A stretch of DNA of 64,000 nucleotides from Butyrivibrio sp. (GTDB taxonomy: Bacteria; Bacillota; Clostridia; Lachnospirales; Lachnospiraceae). Numbering within the stretch: position 1 is the first letter of the stretch; each line of letters opens with the position of its first letter. Location: assembly GCA_017615275.1 (NCBI GenBank), contig JAGAAO010000038.1, forward strand, positions 56,544 through 120,543, in the 5' to 3' direction. The notes beneath the pieces are model-generated. The model saw only the letters and a list, made by a program, of their open reading frames with translations. It was not told the DNA's origin and searched no databases. Shown here one piece after another: positions 1 through 9,329 of this stretch. A program made the position numbers and the translations under genes.

Positions 1-2
1 TC

Positions 3-131
3 AGCACGATTTTTGCTTTTGCACCTTTTCTTAATTGTATATCTTCGGGATTCAGAATTATAATAATTACAGTGCTTGTTGCGGCTGGTGCTGCAAAGGT
101 CGCACCTGTCAGGGAGGAAGAGAATGAATAA
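3..131 (+). CDS. azlC: AzlC-like branched-chain amino acid exporter subunit, C-terminal fragment
   Basis: An open frame enters from the left edge and stops with TAA at 129-131, leaving about 42 residues. It is hydrophobic and ends in a charged tail (…VREEENE). The fragment alone is not diagnostic. The call rests on the next gene, azlD, which normally follows azlC directly and here overlaps it by 8 bp. AzlC and AzlD together form an inner-membrane exporter for branched-chain amino acids. The start codon lies outside the window. Confidence 0.6.
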   Translation, partial: STIFAFAPFLNCISSGFRIIIITVLVAAGAAKVAPVREEENE

Positions 132-429
132 CGTATACGCATATATTCTTCTTATGGCAGTTGTAACCTATGCTATAAGGGCACTTCCGCTTACTCTTAT
201 AAGAAAAGAGATAAAGAGTACTTTTATAAGATCGTTTCTTTATTATGTGCCGTATGCTACTTTGGCGGCGATGACGTTTCCCGCCATATTGTCTGCAACA
301 GACAGCCGTTTTTCGGCAATCGCAGGCTTTGCGGTGGCACTTATACTTGCTTTTTACAAAAAGAGTCTTTTGACTGTGGCAGGATGCGCCTGCGCAGCGG
401 CTTTTTTGGTTGAATTGTTTATCAGGTAG
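124..429 (+). CDS. azlD: AzlD family branched-chain amino acid transport protein
   Basis: A 101-residue protein with three to four hydrophobic segments. It shows the AzlD hallmarks of an N-terminal TYAIRALPL-type stretch and a mid-protein [17 protein letters not shown] segment. AzlD is the small partner of AzlC in an integral-membrane exporter of branched-chain amino acids. I chose ATG 124 because a GGGAGG ribosome site sits just upstream (112-117) and the protein then begins as family members do; a longer frame back to 76 would run through azlC. The 8-bp overlap with azlC suggests translational coupling. Confidence 0.85.
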   Translation: MNNVYAYILLMAVVTYAIRALPLTLIRKEIKSTFIRSFLYYVPYATLAAMTFPAILSATDSRFSAIAGFAVALILAFYKKSLLTVAGCACAAAFLVELFIR

Positions 430-443
430 ATCGGAGGATTAAA

Positions 444-989
444 ATGCATATAGGAATGGGATATGATGTACATCGACTTGTCCCGGACAGGGACCTTATC
501 ATAGGCGGAGTAAAGATTCCGTATGAAAAGGGACTTCTTGGACATTCGGATGCAGATGTACTTTTGCATGCTATAATGGATGCGCTTTTGGGAGCGGCGG
601 CTCTCGGCGATATCGGAAAGCATTTTCCGGACACGGATCCCAAGTATAAAGGGGCTGATTCGATTGCTCTTTTAAAAGAAGTGGGAAAAATGCTTGATGA
701 GAACCGATATCTTATCGAAAATATCGATGCGACGATAATTGCTCAGGCGCCCAAGATGAGGCCTCACATTGATACAATGAGGCAGAATATCGCGGATGCA
801 CTCGGAATAGAGCTGAGTCAGATCAATGTCAAGGCTACGACCGAGGAAGGACTTGGATTTACCGGAAGCGGAGAAGGAATATCATCGCAGGCGATATGTC
901 TTTTGACAAGCCCTATTGAACTTCATTCCACAAACGTTACATTTCAGAATGGCGAAGAGCCCAAAGCCTGTTGCGGCGGCTGCTCATAA
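444..989 (+). CDS. ispF: 2-C-methyl-D-erythritol 2,4-cyclodiphosphate synthase
   Basis: IspF cyclises CDP-ME 2-phosphate to MEcPP in the non-mevalonate isoprenoid pathway. The zinc ligands are visible as Asp8 and His10 in the N-terminal GYDVHRL, with [11 protein letters not shown] following around residue 35. The conserved AQAPKM and [10 protein letters not shown] segments are also present. At 181 residues it is about 20 longer than typical IspF, because of a C-terminal extension ending in ACCGGCS with three cysteines. ATG 444 has an AGGAGG-like site (GGAGGATT) upstream. It lies between azlD and cysS on the same strand. Confidence 0.95.
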   Translation: MHIGMGYDVHRLVPDRDLIIGGVKIPYEKGLLGHSDADVLLHAIMDALLGAAALGDIGKHFPDTDPKYKGADSIALLKEVGKMLDENRYLIENIDATIIAQAPKMRPHIDTMRQNIADALGIELSQINVKATTEEGLGFTGSGEGISSQAICLLTSPIELHSTNVTFQNGEEPKACCGGCS

Positions 990-1046
990 AATAACACCGG
1001 AAATGAAACAGTAATGAAGTCAAATAACAAGGAGAAGATACAGATC

Positions 1047-2471
1047 ATGGCAAATACATTTTCTTTTTATAATACATTATCAAGAAAAGTTGAGGAGTTT
1101 GTGCCGGAAGTTCCGGGCAAAGTGTCGATGTACACATGCGGCCCTACGGTATATCATTTCGCTCATATAGGAAACATCAGAACATATATCATGCAGGATG
1201 TTCTTATTAAAGCGCTTGAGTACTCGGGATACGAGGTTAAAAGAGTTATGAACATAACCGATGTCGGACATCTTGCATCTGATGCCGACACAGGCGAAGA
1301 TAAGATGGTGGCAGGGGCAAAAAGAGAGCACAAGACCGTTATGGAGATCGCAAAGTTCTATACCGATGCGTTCTTTAAGGATTTTGATGCGGTCGGAAAC
1401 AAGCGCCCCGACATCACAGAGCCCGCTACTAACTGCATTCCTGAATTTATTCATATGATAGAAGTGCTTCTTGAAAAGGGATTTGCATATGTTGCCGGCG
1501 GAAACGTGTATTTTGACACGGGAAAGCTTGATAATTACTATGTCTTTTCATCGGAAGTTGAAAAAGAGCAGCTTCAGGTCGGCGTCAGAGATGATGTTGA
1601 AGAAGATTTAAACAAAAAGAATAAGACTGACTTCGTTCTTTGGTTTACAAAATCAAAGTTCGAGGATCAGGCGCTTAAGTGGGACAGCCCTTGGGGCGTT
1701 GGATATCCCGGGTGGCACATAGAGTGCTCATGCATTTCAATGAAGCATCTTGGAAATACCATAGATATCCACTGCGGTGGAGTAGACAATATCTTCCCGC
1801 ATCACACAAACGAGATTGCGCAGTCTGAGAGTTATCTCGGCTCAACATGGTGCAAATACTGGTTTCACAGCAATCACTTAAACGACAGGGCAGGTAAGAT
1901 GTCGAAGTCAAAAGGAGCCGTGCTTACAGTTTCTGTTCTCAAGGAAAAAGGATACGATCCTCTTGCTTACAGATTTTTCTGCCTGCAGTCACATTATCGC
2001 AAGCCGCTTGAGTTCTCGTTTGAGGCGCTTGATAACGTAACAGGTGCTTTCAATAAGCTTATCAATAAGATAGCTGAGCTTAAAGAGGGCGGAGAAGTTG
2101 ATGCTAAGGCAAAAGAGAAGTATGAGGGCGAATTTAGGGATGCTGTTGCAAACGACCTCAATACTTCAATGGCTATAACTGTTCTTTACGATGTACTCAA
2201 GGCAGATATGAACGATGCGACAAAGCTTGCGCTTGTTGAGAGCTTTGACAGAGTTCTTTCTCTTGATCTTATAGGCCATGCGAAGGCTCTTTCCGAAGGA
2301 CCCAAAGTGGATTCGGAGCTTGAGGCTTATATTCTCGATGCCATCGATAGAAGAGCAAAGGCTAAGAAGGAAAAGGATTTTGCGACCGCAGATGCTATCC
2401 GCGACGAGCTTTTGAGCAAGGGTGTTGAGATAAAGGATACTCGTGAGGGAGTAAAATGGCAGTTGATTTAA
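1047..2471 (+). CDS. cysS: Cysteine--tRNA ligase
   Basis: A class I aminoacyl-tRNA synthetase charging tRNA-Cys. From ATG 1047 the protein has 474 residues. The HIGH-type signature is HIGN at 40-43, zinc-binding Cys31 sits in TCGPTVY, and a second metal-site segment reads WHIECSC. The KMSKS loop is at about 284-288. The C-terminal DALR-like/tRNA-binding region ends with a KEKDFATADAIRDEL helix typical of CysS. An earlier in-frame ATG at 1014 is less likely: the family starts near MANTFSFYNT and an AAGGAG lies at 1029-1034. The end overlaps mrnC by 16 bp. Confidence 0.96.
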   Translation: MANTFSFYNTLSRKVEEFVPEVPGKVSMYTCGPTVYHFAHIGNIRTYIMQDVLIKALEYSGYEVKRVMNITDVGHLASDADTGEDKMVAGAKREHKTVMEIAKFYTDAFFKDFDAVGNKRPDITEPATNCIPEFIHMIEVLLEKGFAYVAGGNVYFDTGKLDNYYVFSSEVEKEQLQVGVRDDVEEDLNKKNKTDFVLWFTKSKFEDQALKWDSPWGVGYPGWHIECSCISMKHLGNTIDIHCGGVDNIFPHHTNEIAQSESYLGSTWCKYWFHSNHLNDRAGKMSKSKGAVLTVSVLKEKGYDPLAYRFFCLQSHYRKPLEFSFEALDNVTGAFNKLINKIAELKEGGEVDAKAKEKYEGEFRDAVANDLNTSMAITVLYDVLKADMNDATKLALVESFDRVLSLDLIGHAKALSEGPKVDSELEAYILDAIDRRAKAKKEKDFATADAIRDELLSKGVEIKDTREGVKWQLI

Positions 2472-2896
2472 ACAAATATCTTAATGAGAGATTCAAGATA
2501 GAAAGCAAGGATATAAGGACATATTCGCCTCTTACGCTTGCGTATATAGGTGATGCGGTCTTTGAGATCATCATAAGGTCAATTCTTGTGAACAAAGGAA
2601 ATACGTCGGTAAACAAACTTCATAAAAGAGCAAGCGATATTGTTAAAGCCGGCACGCAGGCTAAGCTTGCCGAGCTTCTTAGGGACTCTTTTACGGAAGA
2701 GGAGAGTGATGTTTTCAAAAGAGGACGCAATTCCAAACCGCACACGAAGGCAAAGAACGCATCGGTCATGGAATATCTTGAAGCGACCGGATTTGAGGCT
2801 CTTATCGGCTATCTGTATCTCACGGACAACATGGATAGAGCATGTGACCTTGTGGCTCTGGGAATTGAAAAGGCAGAGCTTGATATTCTTAAATGA
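2456..2896 (+). CDS. mrnC: Mini-ribonuclease 3 (MrnC)
   Basis: A 146-residue RNase III catalytic domain without the double-stranded RNA-binding domain. That is the mini-III architecture used in Bacillota for 23S rRNA 3-prime maturation. LAYIGDAVFE near the N-terminus matches the RNase III signature helix, and RGRNSKPHTKAKNAS followed by YLEATGFEALIGYLYL matches the rest of the fold. The gene sits directly downstream of cysS and upstream of rlmB, the conserved Bacillus/Clostridium order. It overlaps the end of cysS, suggesting translational coupling. Confidence 0.95.
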   Translation: MAVDLNKYLNERFKIESKDIRTYSPLTLAYIGDAVFEIIIRSILVNKGNTSVNKLHKRASDIVKAGTQAKLAELLRDSFTEEESDVFKRGRNSKPHTKAKNASVMEYLEATGFEALIGYLYLTDNMDRACDLVALGIEKAELDILK

Positions 2897-2912
2897 TTTT
2901 GAGGAAGTATAG

Positions 2913-3662
2913 ATGGAAGACAATTTTGAAAGCAGAATAATAGAGGGAAGAAACGCGGTTCTTGAGGCGTTTCGTGCAGGAAAGACTATAGACAGGCTCT
3001 TTGTTCTTGACGGATGCAAGGACGGCCCCGTTCAGACAATAATGCGCGAGGCTAAAAAGCACAAGGACACAGTTGTAAGCTTTGTAAAAAAAGAGAGACT
3101 TGATCAGCTATCTGAGACAGGAAAGCATCAGGGTGTCATCGCCTATGCGGCATCCTATGAATATGCGGAGGTTGAGGATATTCTTGAAAAGGCGGCAGCC
3201 AAAAATGAGGATCCTTTTGTTATTATTCTTGATAATATAGAAGATCCGCACAACCTCGGTGCGATAATCAGAACAGCCAACCTTGCGGGTGCTCACGGCG
3301 TGATTATTCCCAAGCACAGAGCAGTCGGACTTACCGCTACGGTTGCAAAGGCTTCCGCAGGTGCGATTAATTACACACCTGTTGCGAAGGTGACAAATAT
3401 TGTCAAGACAATAGAGGAATTAAAAGAAAAAGGTCTTTGGTTTGCCTGCGCCGATATGGGCGGTACTGAGATGTATAAGCTTAATCTCAAGGGACCCATC
3501 GGCATTGTAATAGGAAATGAAGGAAGCGGAGTGGGAAGACTTGTAAAAGAGAAGTGTGATATGGTCGCATCTATTCCCATGAAGGGCGACATAGATTCGC
3601 TCAATGCTTCGGTGGCTGCGGGTGTACTCGCTTTTGAGGTTGTAAGACAGAGACTTATGTGA
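2913..3662 (+). CDS. rlmB: 23S rRNA (guanosine-2'-O-)-methyltransferase RlmB/TrmH family
   Basis: A SpoU/TrmH-family 2-prime-O-methyltransferase of 249 residues. The N-terminal substrate-binding domain opens with IIEGRNAVLEAFRAG. The C-terminal SPOUT domain carries the trefoil-knot motifs LDNIEDPHNLGAIIRTA, IGIVIGNEGSGV and IDSLNASVAAGV. It is predicted to methylate a guanosine of 23S rRNA using SAM. AGGAAG lies upstream of ATG 2913, 16 bp after mrnC, so cysS-mrnC-rlmB-sigH read as one transcription unit. Confidence 0.93.
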   Translation: MEDNFESRIIEGRNAVLEAFRAGKTIDRLFVLDGCKDGPVQTIMREAKKHKDTVVSFVKKERLDQLSETGKHQGVIAYAASYEYAEVEDILEKAAAKNEDPFVIILDNIEDPHNLGAIIRTANLAGAHGVIIPKHRAVGLTATVAKASAGAINYTPVAKVTNIVKTIEELKEKGLWFACADMGGTEMYKLNLKGPIGIVIGNEGSGVGRLVKEKCDMVASIPMKGDIDSLNASVAAGVLAFEVVRQRLM

Positions 3663-4303
3663 GAATATCTATGGGAAAATCATGGGAAGATCTTAGTGAT
3701 GAGCAGCTCATATCCGGAATGAGGGATGAGAGCTTTAATGAATCGGATATCATGGACTTTCTTATGAACAAGTACAAGAACCTTGTTCGCAAAAAAGCTG
3801 TGTCCATGTTTATTCTTGGTGCAGACAGAGATGATTTGATTCAAGAGGGCATGATAGGTCTGTTCAAAGCCATCAGAGATTATGATTTCGGAAGAGACGC
3901 CGGCTTTGCCACTTTTGCGGAGCTGTGTATCTCAAGACAGATGTACTCGGCAATTAAAGCTTCTAATAGGAAGAAACACGCGCCGCTAAACAGTTATATA
4001 TCTCTCTATTCTCAAAATAGTGATTCAAATTCGGAAGGAGAGGTGGCGCTGGAAGATGTGCTTGAATCCGATGCGGGCTCGACTCCCGAGCAGCGTGTGA
4101 TCGATAAAGAAGATCTGGAGGCTCTTGAAAAAGAGATAGACAACAGTCTCAGCAGCTTTGAGAGGCAGGTTCTGGATCTGTACATCACAGGTATGAGCAT
4201 AAAAGATATTTCGGGTGTCCTTGGTCGGGATGAGAAATCAACAGATAATGCAATGCAGAGAATAAAGAACAAACTCAGAAAATATTTGAAGGGGAATGCA
4301 TAA
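3659..4303 (+). CDS. sigH: RNA polymerase sigma factor SigH (sigma-30 type)
   Basis: A sigma-70 family factor of about 214 residues. Region 2 is recognisable as NKYKNLVRKKA … GADRDDLIQEGMIGLFKAI and FAELCISRQMYSAI; region 4 as a C-terminal helix-turn-helix ending in DNAMQRIKNKLRKYL. This pattern matches SigH/Spo0H, which controls early stationary-phase, competence and sporulation genes in Bacillota. Its position after rlmB is the conserved one. A GTG at 3659 overlaps the rlmB stop; ATG 3671 (MGKSWEDL) is an equally plausible start. Confidence 0.9.
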   Translation: MRISMGKSWEDLSDEQLISGMRDESFNESDIMDFLMNKYKNLVRKKAVSMFILGADRDDLIQEGMIGLFKAIRDYDFGRDAGFATFAELCISRQMYSAIKASNRKKHAPLNSYISLYSQNSDSNSEGEVALEDVLESDAGSTPEQRVIDKEDLEALEKEIDNSLSSFERQVLDLYITGMSIKDISGVLGRDEKSTDNAMQRIKNKLRKYLKGNA

Positions 4304-4385
4304 AACTGCACGTTTTCTGGTGTTAAGAAAAAGAGAAAAATATTAAAATATTTTTCAGAAACATCTTTTTTAGATTGAACTTGTG

Positions 4386-4394
4386 TGCTATAAT
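4386..4394 (+). promoter_or_regulatory. Extended -10 promoter for the zinc-ribbon gene
   Basis: TGCTATAAT (TGn plus consensus TATAAT) lies about 40 bases before the start codon at 4437. No good -35 is visible at the right distance, so the extended -10 would have to carry recognition. The stretch between sigH and this site is AT-rich. Confidence 0.5.
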
Positions 4395-4436
4395 CAGTAA
4401 AGTGTTAACAATTAATTTAAAAAAGAGGAATGAGAA

Positions 4437-5174
4437 ATGATATGCAATAATTGTGGAACAGAGATTGAACCAAACGCAAGATTTTGTACATGTTGCGGCA
4501 CAGTTGTATCCGCAACTTCAATGCAGGAGAATGCATCGGTATATACAGATAGCGCACATCAGGTATATAATAATACAGTAAACGCAAATCCGACTAATAC
4601 AAACTCATATAATGCAAATTCGGTCAATGCGAATCCGTATAATGCAAATCCTGTTAATCCCAATCCGTACAATGCAAACCCTGCATACAACGGCGGGATG
4701 ATGAATTCGAATCCTATGAATGCGGCATCTGCAGATCCGCTTGATAATATCTTGGAGAAAAAAGAAGGTCCTGCAGCTGCTTACGGTTATGCTACGCTTA
4801 AAAAGAAGGAGTTTATAAACCTTCCTGTTTTTGCGAAGCTTAAGAAAGGTATAACAGGAACAGTAATAGGCATGTATGTTATATGCGGTATTAATGTTGC
4901 TTTGATGTGTATCGGAATGGGCTCCATTGTCGATCTGCTTATCATGCTTGGATTGTCTGTGGCAATTCATCTGTTGTATAGCTTTGGCGCATCGATTGCG
5001 TATTTGGTATATGGTATTATTAACTTAATATATATGTTAATAGCTTTACATACTCCCGGAGGATGGTACATTATTATTTGCGGAATTTGTGCTGTAATCT
5101 ATACGAGCAAAATCTCAAAATATTACAAAGAATATCAGAGAACAGGCTATATACCTGAATATCCTGTCGCTTAA
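4437..5174 (+). CDS. Zinc-ribbon membrane protein with Asn-rich linker
   Basis: A 245-residue protein in three parts. An N-terminal zinc ribbon has Cys3-x2-Cys6 and Cys17-x2-Cys20. A low-complexity linker at about 40-100 repeats N-A/P-N-P-Y/V units. Four hydrophobic segments follow at about 138-225. The architecture resembles the zinc_ribbon_2/YIP1-like proteins common in Lachnospiraceae, whose role is unknown; a regulator or membrane sensor is only a guess. Start ATG 4437 has an AGAGGAATG site. It has its own promoter and stands apart from sigH and rpmE. Confidence 0.75.
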   Translation: MICNNCGTEIEPNARFCTCCGTVVSATSMQENASVYTDSAHQVYNNTVNANPTNTNSYNANSVNANPYNANPVNPNPYNANPAYNGGMMNSNPMNAASADPLDNILEKKEGPAAAYGYATLKKKEFINLPVFAKLKKGITGTVIGMYVICGINVALMCIGMGSIVDLLIMLGLSVAIHLLYSFGASIAYLVYGIINLIYMLIALHTPGGWYIIICGICAVIYTSKISKYYKEYQRTGYIPEYPVA

Positions 5175-5182
5175 AAAAACAC

Positions 5183-5211
5183 TTGCATAAGAATTTTTTG
5201 TATGTTATATT
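5183..5211 (+). promoter_or_regulatory. Promoter of rpmE
   Basis: TTGCAT (5183-5188), a 17-base spacer and TATATT (5206-5211), preceded by TG one base upstream (extended -10). It lies about 70 bases before rpmE, matching a vegetative sigma-A promoter. Confidence 0.65.
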
Positions 5212-5283
5212 TATATAGCTGTTGTAAACGGCAGACACTATAGTATTTAAGAAGATTCTTTGTATATAGAGAGGTGAGAAAAG

Positions 5284-5490
5284 ATGAGACAGGACATTCA
5301 GCCGGAATTCCATCAGGCCACTGTTACTTGCAACTGCGGTAACACATTTACAGTTGGATCAACTAAGAGCGATATCCACGTAGAAATTTGCTCTAAGTGC
5401 CATCCGTTTTACACAGGCCAGCAGAAGGCTACAGCTGCTCGTGGACGTATTGATAAGTTCAACAAGAAATACGGCATGAGCAATCAGTAA
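5284..5490 (+). CDS. rpmE: 50S ribosomal protein L31, zinc-binding form
   Basis: A 68-residue L31. It has the opening MRQDIQPEF and four cysteines (CNCG…[13 protein letters not shown]), identifying the zinc-containing C+ type used under zinc-replete conditions. It is a structural component of the large ribosomal subunit. The gene has a dedicated promoter at 5183-5211, a GAGAGGTGAG ribosome site and a strong terminator at 5511-5538, so it is probably monocistronic although it leads the conserved rpmE-DUF1385-prmC-prfA block. Confidence 0.97.
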   Translation: MRQDIQPEFHQATVTCNCGNTFTVGSTKSDIHVEICSKCHPFYTGQQKATAARGRIDKFNKKYGMSNQ

Positions 5491-5510
5491 AATGTAGAAA
5501 TTAAGAGAGA

Positions 5511-5538
5511 GGTTGAGGCTGTTGGTCTCAACCTTTTT
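5511..5538 (+). terminator. Intrinsic terminator after rpmE
   Basis: Seven-base stem GGTTGAG / CTCAACC with a 9-base loop, followed by a run of T. Confidence 0.85.
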
Positions 5539-5649
5539 TATTCAATTTCGCTCGCGCGATAGCATTTCGCGAGTGAGAAGCTCTTTTGATAAATGTTGTT
5601 AATCACGAGTTTTTAAAGCGTTTATAAAAAATACGAGTGAGGTATAAGG

Positions 5650-7263
5650 ATGAAAAAACGCAGGATAGATCACTATTCCGGAATTGGAGGACAGGCAGTA
5701 CTTGAAGGCGTTATGATGCGCAACAAGGACATGTATTCTGTCGCAGTCAGAAAGCCTAACGGCGAAATTGACGTAGAGATCGATGAATTTCATGGAGTAG
5801 CGTACGGCAGTAAGCTGCTTAATATCCCATTTGTTCGAGGAATATTCGTATTCATCGATTCGCTTATGCTTGGACTTAAGGCAATAAATCATTCATCTTC
5901 GTTCTATGAAGAGGATGCAAGTAAAAAGCCTTCCAAGTTCGATGAGGAACTTGATAAAGTATCCAGTGGACATGAGGGCAAAGTGCTCATGTTCTTTACC
6001 ACGCTCGCTTCTTTTGGTTTCGCTATTGCACTTTTTATGGTGCTCCCATACGTACTTTCTGAGATAGCAGGGAAATATATAAGAAACGAATCCCTTATTG
6101 CTATTGCGGAAGGTGCTTTAAGAATTGTCATTTTCATCATTTATGTACTTATGATATCAAGGATGGAAGATATAAAACGACTATTCCGGTATCATGGTGC
6201 GGAACACAAATGTATTAACTGTATCGAAGGCGGAAGACCTCTTACTGTTAAGAATGTAAGAAACAGTTCAAGGCTCCACAAGAGATGCGGAAGCAGTTTT
6301 ATACTGTTTGTAATGTTTGTCAGCATTGTAGTGTTCTTTTTTGTAAGAGTTGATTCTATTCTTGCTAAGATTGTGATCAGAATCTTACTCCTTCCTGTTA
6401 TTTCGGGTATTTCATATGAGATAATCAGAATTGCGGGAAAGAGCGACTTTTTCCTTATCACAATTATTTCAGCTCCGGGTCTTTGGTTGCAGAGACTTAC
6501 AACCAAGGAGCCTGACGATCAGATGATCGAAGTTGCGATCAAGTCTGTTGAGGCTGTATTTGACTGGAAGAGATTTTTTATGGATTCTTTTGGTTACAAT
6601 ATGGAAGATGAGAGTAGCAACAGAATTGTCGAAAGACGTAAAACTGCCAGAACCGAACAGGACGATGAATATGAATCCTACGAAGATCAGAGATATTCGG
6701 AAGATACATATGCTGACGATGGGTATGCGGACGACAGATATGATGACAGATATGCTGATGGCAGATATGCAGATGACAGATACGATGATGAACCTTATCC
6801 GGATGACGCGGATCTTAATTATGATGCGGAAGATGCGGATTGGGATGACGAATATGTTGAACCCGAAGATCCTGATTGGGAATTTATTGAGCCCGAAGAT
6901 CCGGATTATGACGGTATTGACGTAGAGGATACAGAGTTTGACGGATTGAATCCTGAAGACGTTGATTGGGATAGCGCAGAAGCGGGAAATGCCGAGTATG
7001 ATGGCATAGACGAAGAAGATACAGAGTTTGACGGAGTTGGCTACGAAGATGCAGACTACGACGGTATGGACGCTGATGATTGGGGCGACGTTGAGGCAGA
7101 GAGACCAAGATACGAAGATGAACCCGTAAGATCAAGACGCGGCGTTGAACCGAGAAGACCCAGATGGGATGATGAAGATCCCGATTGGGACGATGACGAA
7201 GAAGATGCACATTGGGAAGAAGACGACGTCGATGACTCCGAATGGGAGAAACTTCTGAAGTAA
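5650..7263 (+). CDS. DUF1385 (YqhQ-like) membrane protein with long acidic tail
   Basis: A 537-residue protein. The first ~320 residues are a DUF1385/YqhQ domain, starting with GGQAVLEGVMMRN and carrying YHGAEHKCINC; several transmembrane segments lie at about 110-135, 148-168, 210-235 and 238-275. The last ~200 residues are an Asp/Glu/Tyr/Trp-rich repeat region (EDPDWEFIEPEDPDYDG-type units) with a very high negative charge. DUF1385 proteins are often called predicted metal-dependent enzymes, but their function is unsettled. Its place between rpmE and prmC-prfA is conserved in clostridia. The acidic tail is well beyond the usual ~300-residue family length. Confidence 0.88.
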   Translation: MKKRRIDHYSGIGGQAVLEGVMMRNKDMYSVAVRKPNGEIDVEIDEFHGVAYGSKLLNIPFVRGIFVFIDSLMLGLKAINHSSSFYEEDASKKPSKFDEELDKVSSGHEGKVLMFFTTLASFGFAIALFMVLPYVLSEIAGKYIRNESLIAIAEGALRIVIFIIYVLMISRMEDIKRLFRYHGAEHKCINCIEGGRPLTVKNVRNSSRLHKRCGSSFILFVMFVSIVVFFFVRVDSILAKIVIRILLLPVISGISYEIIRIAGKSDFFLITIISAPGLWLQRLTTKEPDDQMIEVAIKSVEAVFDWKRFFMDSFGYNMEDESSNRIVERRKTARTEQDDEYESYEDQRYSEDTYADDGYADDRYDDRYADGRYADDRYDDEPYPDDADLNYDAEDADWDDEYVEPEDPDWEFIEPEDPDYDGIDVEDTEFDGLNPEDVDWDSAEAGNAEYDGIDEEDTEFDGVGYEDADYDGMDADDWGDVEAERPRYEDEPVRSRRGVEPRRPRWDDEDPDWDDDEEDAHWEEDDVDDSEWEKLLK

Positions 7264-7266
7264 AAT

Positions 7267-8109
7267 ATGAATTACAAACATTGTTTGGAAAATGGAACAG
7301 ATAATCTGAAAAGAGCCGGAATCACAGAAGCTAAGCTTGATGCCCGGCTCCTTTTAGAGTATATATGTAAAACGGATCACAGCACTCTTTTTGCCCATCC
7401 TGACAGACCTGTGTCGGAAGAAGAAGAGAAACTCTATAATGAGTTCATAGAAAGAAGGATAAAGAGGGAGCCTGTCGCTTATATACTTGGCAGTATGGAC
7501 TTCATGGGGCTTACTTTTGATGTGTCGAAGTCTGTTCTCATACCTGAGCAGGACACGGAGATACTTGTCGAAGAGGCGCTCAGGTTCTGCGAAGATAAGA
7601 TGAGGGTTCTCGATCTTTGCACGGGCTCGGGATGTATTGGTCTTAGTATACTTAATTTTACAAATGAAACGAAGGTTCTCTGCACTGATATTTCCGAGGA
7701 AGCACTTGAAGTTGCGAAAGGTAACGCGGCTAAACTTGGGCTTGGTGAGAGAAGTGAGTTTATAAAGACAGATCTTTTCCCTGATAAAACAGTGGGGAAG
7801 TTCGATATATTGGTTTCGAATCCGCCTTATATCAGGACTGACGTTATAGAGAGTCTTGCGCCTGAGGTAAAAGATTATGAACCAAGGCTTGCTTTGGACG
7901 GATCCGAAGACGGACTTGTTTTTTACAGGAGAATTGCGGAAAACGTCGGAGAATACTTATATGCGGGTGCTTATGTGTTCCTTGAGATAGGATACGATCA
8001 GGCTGACTGCGTAAAAGAGCTCCTTGAAAAAGAGAGTAAGTATCACGATATAGAAGTAATCAAAGATTATGGCGGAAATGACAGAGTTATAAGAGCTTGT
8101 TATTACTAA
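7267..8109 (+). CDS. prmC: Peptide chain release factor N5-glutamine methyltransferase
   Basis: PrmC methylates the glutamine of the GGQ motif in release factors, here encoded by the next gene. The 280-residue protein has an N-terminal helical domain, a SAM-binding motif I (VLDLCTGSGCIGL, about 114-126) and the catalytic NPPY at 185-188. It starts only 3 bp after the DUF1385 gene and ends 15 bp before prfA, so all three are likely co-transcribed. Confidence 0.96.
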   Translation: MNYKHCLENGTDNLKRAGITEAKLDARLLLEYICKTDHSTLFAHPDRPVSEEEEKLYNEFIERRIKREPVAYILGSMDFMGLTFDVSKSVLIPEQDTEILVEEALRFCEDKMRVLDLCTGSGCIGLSILNFTNETKVLCTDISEEALEVAKGNAAKLGLGERSEFIKTDLFPDKTVGKFDILVSNPPYIRTDVIESLAPEVKDYEPRLALDGSEDGLVFYRRIAENVGEYLYAGAYVFLEIGYDQADCVKELLEKESKYHDIEVIKDYGGNDRVIRACYY

Positions 8110-8124
8110 AAAGTAGGTAGATAT

Positions 8125-9195
8125 ATGTTTGATAAGTTGGAAGACATTTTAAGACGATATGAAGATATTACCATGGAACTTAACAATCCCGTGGTTATTT
8201 CGGACCAGAACAGATTCAGAGCTCTTATGAAGGAGCAAAAGAGCCTGGAAGCTCTTGTTGAGTGTTATCTTGAATATAAGAAGTGCAAGGAGACTATTGA
8301 AGAGAGTCTTGCTCTTCTTGATGAGGAGAACGATCCCGATATGAAGGAGATGCTCAAGGAAGAGCTTTCTGAAGCAAAGAGCATGATCCCTTCATATGAA
8401 GAGAAGCTTAAGATACTTCTTTTGCCCAAGGATCCAAATGATGATAAAAACGTAATAGTTGAGATACGCGCAGGTGTAGGCGGCGATGAGGCTGCTCTTT
8501 TTGCTGCGGATATGTACAGGGTGTACACACGTTATGCTGAGAGACAGAATTGGCGTGTTGAGACAATGAGCGTGGAAGATATAGGAATAGGTGGAATCAA
8601 GGCTGTCAGCTTTATGATAAAAGGAAACGGCGCATATTCCAGACTGAAATTCGAGAGCGGAGTGCACAGAGTTCAGAGGATTCCTGCAACGGAATCGGGC
8701 GGAAGAATACATACTTCAGCGATCACGGTGGCTATCATGCCTGAAGTTGAGGATGTTGAAGTTGACATCGATATGAACGATTGCAAGTTCGATGTGTTCA
8801 GAGCGTCCGGAAACGGCGGACAGTGCGTAAATACAACGGATTCGGCTGTGCGACTTACGCATTTTCCTACGGGAATAGTTATTTCCTGTCAGGATGAAAA
8901 GAGTCAGCAGCAGAATAAGGCGAAAGCGCTTAAGGTCCTTAGGGCGAAGCTCTATGAGATGGAGCAGGCAAAGCAGCACGAGGATGCGGCTGAGCTCAGA
9001 AGAAGTCAGGTTGGAAGCGGAGACAGATCCGAGAAGATAAGAACTTACAATTTCCATCAGGGACGCGTGACGGATCACAGAATAAATCTGACTCTCTATA
9101 AGATAGATCAGATAATGGACGGCGATATCGATGAGATCATTGATTCGCTGATAGCCGCAGATCAGGCAGAGAAGCTTTCTACTATGGAGAATTGA
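8125..9195 (+). CDS. prfA: Peptide chain release factor 1
   Basis: RF1 reads UAA and UAG stop codons. At 356 residues it is full length. The stop-codon-reading PxT tripeptide is present as PAT (187-189) in [15 protein letters not shown]. The peptidyl-hydrolysis GGQ is at 231-233, the target of PrmC. The remaining conserved blocks ([34 protein letters not shown]) are intact. PrmC and PrfA being adjacent matches their enzyme-substrate relation. Confidence 0.97.
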   Translation: MFDKLEDILRRYEDITMELNNPVVISDQNRFRALMKEQKSLEALVECYLEYKKCKETIEESLALLDEENDPDMKEMLKEELSEAKSMIPSYEEKLKILLLPKDPNDDKNVIVEIRAGVGGDEAALFAADMYRVYTRYAERQNWRVETMSVEDIGIGGIKAVSFMIKGNGAYSRLKFESGVHRVQRIPATESGGRIHTSAITVAIMPEVEDVEVDIDMNDCKFDVFRASGNGGQCVNTTDSAVRLTHFPTGIVISCQDEKSQQQNKAKALKVLRAKLYEMEQAKQHEDAAELRRSQVGSGDRSEKIRTYNFHQGRVTDHRINLTLYKIDQIMDGDIDEIIDSLIAADQAEKLSTMEN

Positions 9196-9329
9196 GGAAA
9201 TGCCGATTTGAGCGGTGTTTCCACAGAATAAACGAACTTGCCGAGGGTAATTATATAGTGTAAAATCTAATTAAATACTGTAAAACGTAAATCAATACGT
9301 GAAAAACAGACTTTTGGCGAGGTGCGATA

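Noticed and set aside
4375-4394. TTGAAC plus TATAAT as a -35/-10 pair upstream of the zinc-ribbon gene
   Set aside because: The spacer is only 8 bases; only the extended -10 is retained as evidence.
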